Positions 61,342 through 64,000 of a stretch of 64,000 bases of DNA are shown piece after piece (the stretch's first letter is position 1; each line of letters starts with the position of its first letter). The translations under genes and the position numbers were made by a program. The stretch is from Planctomycetota bacterium (GTDB lineage: Bacteria > Planctomycetota > UBA1135 > GCA-002686595). The stretch lies in contig PKCK01000081.1 in NCBI GenBank assembly GCA_002862085.1, positions 1-64,000 of the forward strand, given 5' to 3'. The notes beneath the pieces are model-generated. The model was given only the letters and a program-made list of their open reading frames with translations, was not told where the DNA came from and did no database searches.

Positions 61342-62186
61342 CGCGCGGCCTCCCCCGCCCCGCCGCGTGATCCCTCGTTGAACAGCGGACGGCCGAAGAG
61401 CTTGGCGTCGCTGAAACCGTACACGTCGAGGAGGAGCATCACGTTGAGCATCCCGGCGACGGAGGCGAGCATGACGCCCGCGTCCGCGTACTCGGGGCGC
61501 TCGGTCATCATCGCGTGGCCGTTCGCGAGCTCCGCGCCGAAGGCGATGGGCCCGAGGAAGGCCTGGCCTGCCCAGTAGTAGAAGTGGCGGGTGCGGTCGA
61601 GGTTGGTGCCCTCGGCGAGCGCCGTTCCCAGGCCGAAGAGCCCGACGATCAGCACGAAGGCGACGAGACCGCGGGCCACGCGGCCCTGTAGCAGGTGGCC
61701 GAGGCCGGGGACGAGCCAGCCGAGGAGCACGCACGTGCCGGGATGACGAGCCGCGCCTTCGATCACGGCGCCGCTCCGCGCGCGGGCGTCGAAGTGAGCG
61801 CGCGCCGCGAGGAGCAGGTTCAGGATGCCAGCCGTCGAGGTGAGGATCATCCCGACGTGAAGCCCTTCAGGGAACGGACGCGGAACGCCGTTGCCGAACC
61901 CGACCTGGCGTCCCTGGAGAAGAAGCGCGCCGAGGTTGCCGGCCTCGGGCGTGAGAGCGCCGGCGAAGCGGCCGCGCATCTCCGGCGGCAGGACCTGGAG
62001 GAACATGCCGTCGGAGAGCATCACTCCGGCGAGGTACAGGCCCTGGATGAGCAGGAAGCCGATCAGCGCCGTCCTGCGATCCCCGAGCATGAAGTGACCC
62101 GCTCCTGGTACGAGCCAGGTGGCCAGGGCGCAGGCGTTCGCGCTGGGCGGCGCCCCGGGGGCGGTCTGTGAGGCTGCGGAGGCCAT
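61338..62186 (-). CDS. Polytopic membrane protein (DUF6677-like)
   Basis: The 282-residue protein has about six membrane helices. Two similar openings, LATWLVPGAGHFMLGDRRTA and LLGWLVPGLGHLLQGRVARG, suggest an internal duplication of a TM2-like hairpin. It is like the planctomycete DUF6677 family, as far as I can tell; function is unknown. It is coupled by ATGA to a small membrane protein downstream. The ATG at 62186 starts just before the first helix. Confidence 0.72.
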   Translation of the reverse strand: MASAASQTAPGAPPSANACALATWLVPGAGHFMLGDRRTALIGFLLIQGLYLAGVMLSDGMFLQVLPPEMRGRFAGALTPEAGNLGALLLQGRQVGFGNGVPRPFPEGLHVGMILTSTAGILNLLLAARAHFDARARSGAVIEGAARHPGTCVLLGWLVPGLGHLLQGRVARGLVAFVLIVGLFGLGTALAEGTNLDRTRHFYYWAGQAFLGPIAFGAELANGHAMMTERPEYADAGVMLASVAGMLNVMLLLDVYGFSDAKLFGRPLFNEGSRGGAGEAAR

Positions 62187-62277
62187 CGGGCCGGAGGTTC
62201 TAACAGAGCCGCGAGGTCGAATCGGCCATTTTCCCCGGGGGCGTGGGGCCTGGAAGGGCGACGATCCCGCGCCGTCC

Positions 62278-62748
62278 ATGAGTGCCACCCCCACCCCCGA
62301 GGATCCGGCCCGGAGCCGGGACGACGCGCCGCCCCGCTACGCCCACGAGGTCATGGTCCGCTACGCCGAGACCGACCAGATGGGCGTGTGCCACCACGCC
62401 AGCTTCCTCCTCTACCTGGAGGACGCGCGCACGGCGATGCTGCGCGCCCACGGGCTGCCCTACGGCGAGCTGGAACGGCGCGGGGTCGCCCTTCCCGTCC
62501 GGCGGGTCGACCTCAGGTACCTCACCCCCGCCTTCTACGAGGACGTCCTGCTCGTCCACGTGTGGATCGAGAGGCACCGCTCCGCGTCGATGACCTTCGG
62601 CTACGCGATCGAGCGGGAGAACGAGGGCGGCGGCGCGGACACCGTCGCGCGGGCGACCGTCGAGCTGGCCTGCATCGACCTCGCCTCCCGTCGACCCCAG
62701 GTCTTCCCCTACGAGCTGCAGGAGTTCCTGCGCGCTCACGGCGGCTGA
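62278..62748 (+). CDS. Acyl-CoA thioesterase, YbgC/4-HBT hotdog family
   Basis: The 156-residue hotdog enzyme has the family motif VRYAETDQMGVCHHASFLLY with the catalytic Asp, and RYLTPAFYEDVLLVHVWIE. It hydrolyses acyl-CoA. In proteobacteria YbgC lies with tol-pal genes; here it does not. The ATG at 62278 is used. The next gene follows after seven bases. Confidence 0.92.
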   Translation: MSATPTPEDPARSRDDAPPRYAHEVMVRYAETDQMGVCHHASFLLYLEDARTAMLRAHGLPYGELERRGVALPVRRVDLRYLTPAFYEDVLLVHVWIERHRSASMTFGYAIERENEGGGADTVARATVELACIDLASRRPQVFPYELQEFLRAHGG

Positions 62749-62755
62749 TCTGGCC

Positions 62756-63100
62756 ATGGCCTTCTACCTCTTCATCCGCCCCGAAGGTCGAGGCGCCGCC
62801 ACCGAGCACGACGCGTGGATCGACCACGATGAAGAGTGGTTCCTCGACGTCGTGGCTCGCTCGGGGCTGCGTTGCCCCGTGCTCCAGCGCATCCACGGCC
62901 AGTACTACCGAAGCCCTCGGATCCACCCCGAAGATTGCGCCCGCGCCCTGGCCGAACTCGAGCGTGCGGACCCACTGCTGCGCGATCACCGGGCGGCGGG
63001 CATCGATCCGGAATCCTGGCCGCGCGTCCAGGGGCGCCTCCGGATTCTCTTCGAGACCGCCGTTCGCCTCGGTCGAAGGGTCGATACGCACAGTGATTGA
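62756..63100 (+). CDS. Hypothetical protein, 114 residues
   Basis: I do not recognise this protein. It is polar with His/Asp clusters (EHDAWIDHDEEWFLDV) and a helical C-terminal half. It starts seven bases after the thioesterase gene and is probably in the same transcript. No signal peptide, membrane helix or metal motif can be assigned. Confidence 0.62.
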   Translation: MAFYLFIRPEGRGAATEHDAWIDHDEEWFLDVVARSGLRCPVLQRIHGQYYRSPRIHPEDCARALAELERADPLLRDHRAAGIDPESWPRVQGRLRILFETAVRLGRRVDTHSD

Positions 63101-63197
63101 CTCCGAACGTGAAGCCGGAAGTCCTCCGCCGCCTACGCTGCGGTGCCGGCAGGCGTAGCCAGCTCCTCCCCGGATCCGTCGCCGGTCGCGCGGCGGC

Positions 63198-64000
63198 TCA
63201 GCGCTTCCGCGCGCCCGCGCGATCCCAGCGCGCGAAGAAGGGCGAAGCCCACGCTCGCTCGCCGTCCTCGAAGCGCACCACGACCGAGCACCATCCGAAG
63301 GTGTCCTCGGGCGCGCCGGGCCACTCCCATGCGGCGCGGCCCTCCGCGGGCCGCTCGACAGCATGGGCCAGCGCGCCGTTCGCCCAGAACTCGACGCGCG
63401 CGACCGGCGCGTCGCCGCGGGCTTCCACGGAGATCGGGAAGGGACCGTCACCCTCGAGCTCCTCCCCCATCCAGGCGTCCGCCGACCGCGCAGCGACCAC
63501 GACCTTCGCCGTCGCGCCGAACGTTCGACGCGCACGCAGGCCCTCGAAGATGGGCTCGCGGTCGATGGCCGCTGCGCCGTCACCTTTCGCCCAGACGGAG
63601 GCGTAGGCCGCCGAGGTCGAGAGGTGGTCGGAGCTCGCGATGAAGCCGAGGGGATGGCCAGCCGCGTGGGCCTTCTCGGTCACCTCGACGAAGGACTCGA
63701 CGTCCCGGAAGGACTGATAGACCTCCGCGAGCATCCGCCGGTCGTCGTCGCGCTTCGTCCACACGTTCCCGCAGAAGCGCGCGCCGGCGCTGTGGCTCGT
63801 CGCGTGCGGGATCGTGATGACGCGGTCCCCCGGGTACGCCTCCCAGAAGGTGCGCAGGGGCGGCTGGTGCGGGCGGAGCACGTCCGCGTCGAGGGAGATG
63901 ACGTTGTGATCGGTGTCTCCCTGACTGCGCTCGTAGGAGTAGAACGCGGCGAAGCGGCCGGGCTCGTGGTGGCGGTCGGCCGCGCGCACGGAGAGGTCCC
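63198..64000 (-). CDS. DUF3604-like protein, cut by the window end
   Basis: The C-terminal 267 residues of a larger protein; the frame is still open at 64000, so the start lies outside. Segments such as GDTDHNVISL, GFIASSDHLST and EPIFEGLRARRTFGATAKV fit the PHP-like DUF3604 family, whose members are larger secreted proteins of unknown function. The last 90 residues form a beta domain (ARVEFWANGALAHAVERP). Confidence 0.75.
   Translation of the reverse strand, partial: DLSVRAADRHHEPGRFAAFYSYERSQGDTDHNVISLDADVLRPHQPPLRTFWEAYPGDRVITIPHATSHSAGARFCGNVWTKRDDDRRMLAEVYQSFRDVESFVEVTEKAHAAGHPLGFIASSDHLSTSAAYASVWAKGDGAAAIDREPIFEGLRARRTFGATAKVVVAARSADAWMGEELEGDGPFPISVEARGDAPVARVEFWANGALAHAVERPAEGRAAWEWPGAPEDTFGWCSVVVRFEDGERAWASPFFARWDRAGARKR

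Overview
The window is 64 kb of very GC-rich, gene-dense bacterial chromosome. It has 52 protein genes in short operons on both strands and two serine tRNA genes. I see no rRNA, CRISPR array, transposase, integrase or phage gene. A Gram-negative envelope is suggested by a CMP-Kdo synthase-like gene, several lipoproteins, a YejM-like membrane sulfatase and a PepX-type secreted peptidase. McsA followed by ClpC, a YdjY-domain protein, STT3-like and other polytopic membrane glycosyltransferases, a CFI-box protein and frequent GTG/TTG starts without clear Shine-Dalgarno sites fit Planctomycetota best. The phylum is an inference from gene content.

Left part (1-27 kb): a degenerate GAF/AAA/HTH regulator with a coupled HTH-like partner (minus); FabI, a multi-domain FKBP lipoprotein and an O-methyltransferase (plus); a DNA methyltransferase overlapping a 3-methyladenine DNA glycosylase (minus); an M3 metallopeptidase, myo-inositol phosphate synthase and two envelope proteins (minus); cardiolipin synthase and an X-Pro peptidase (plus); an SGNH acetylesterase, a divergent ThyX, and a secreted HEAT protein coupled to a Rhizobium-type asparaginase (minus); then a bifunctional nuclease and a membrane glycosyltransferase (plus).

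Middle (27-45 kb): a ten-kilobase minus-strand block (YejM-like sulfatase, STT3-like membrane protein, AddB-like and AddA-like nuclease-helicases) lies between tRNA-Ser(UGA) and tRNA-Ser(GCU), both on the plus strand. Next come a PEGA lipoprotein coupled to MurD, then McsA, ClpC and an RRM RNA-binding protein, the last two followed by strong hairpins, and then a CFI-box membrane protein.

Right part (45-64 kb): an acid-sugar catabolic locus with an FAH-family hydrolase, an enolase-superfamily dehydratase, an SDR epimerase/dehydrogenase, a PhyH-type oxygenase, a COG3618-type lactonase and a complete ribose-type ABC importer. It looks like a non-phosphorylative route for a fucose- or rhamnose-like (possibly modified) sugar. 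After it come a lipoprotein MsrB, a PLP decarboxylase, a DEAD-box helicase, a SEC-C/KdsB/phosphatase/HEAT/DprA run, a pair of small membrane genes, a thioesterase, and a truncated DUF3604-like gene at the right edge.

A recurrent feature is four-base overlap of stop and start (NTGA) at eight junctions, six of them with GTG or TTG starts. This suggests translational coupling is a main way of wiring operons in this genome.
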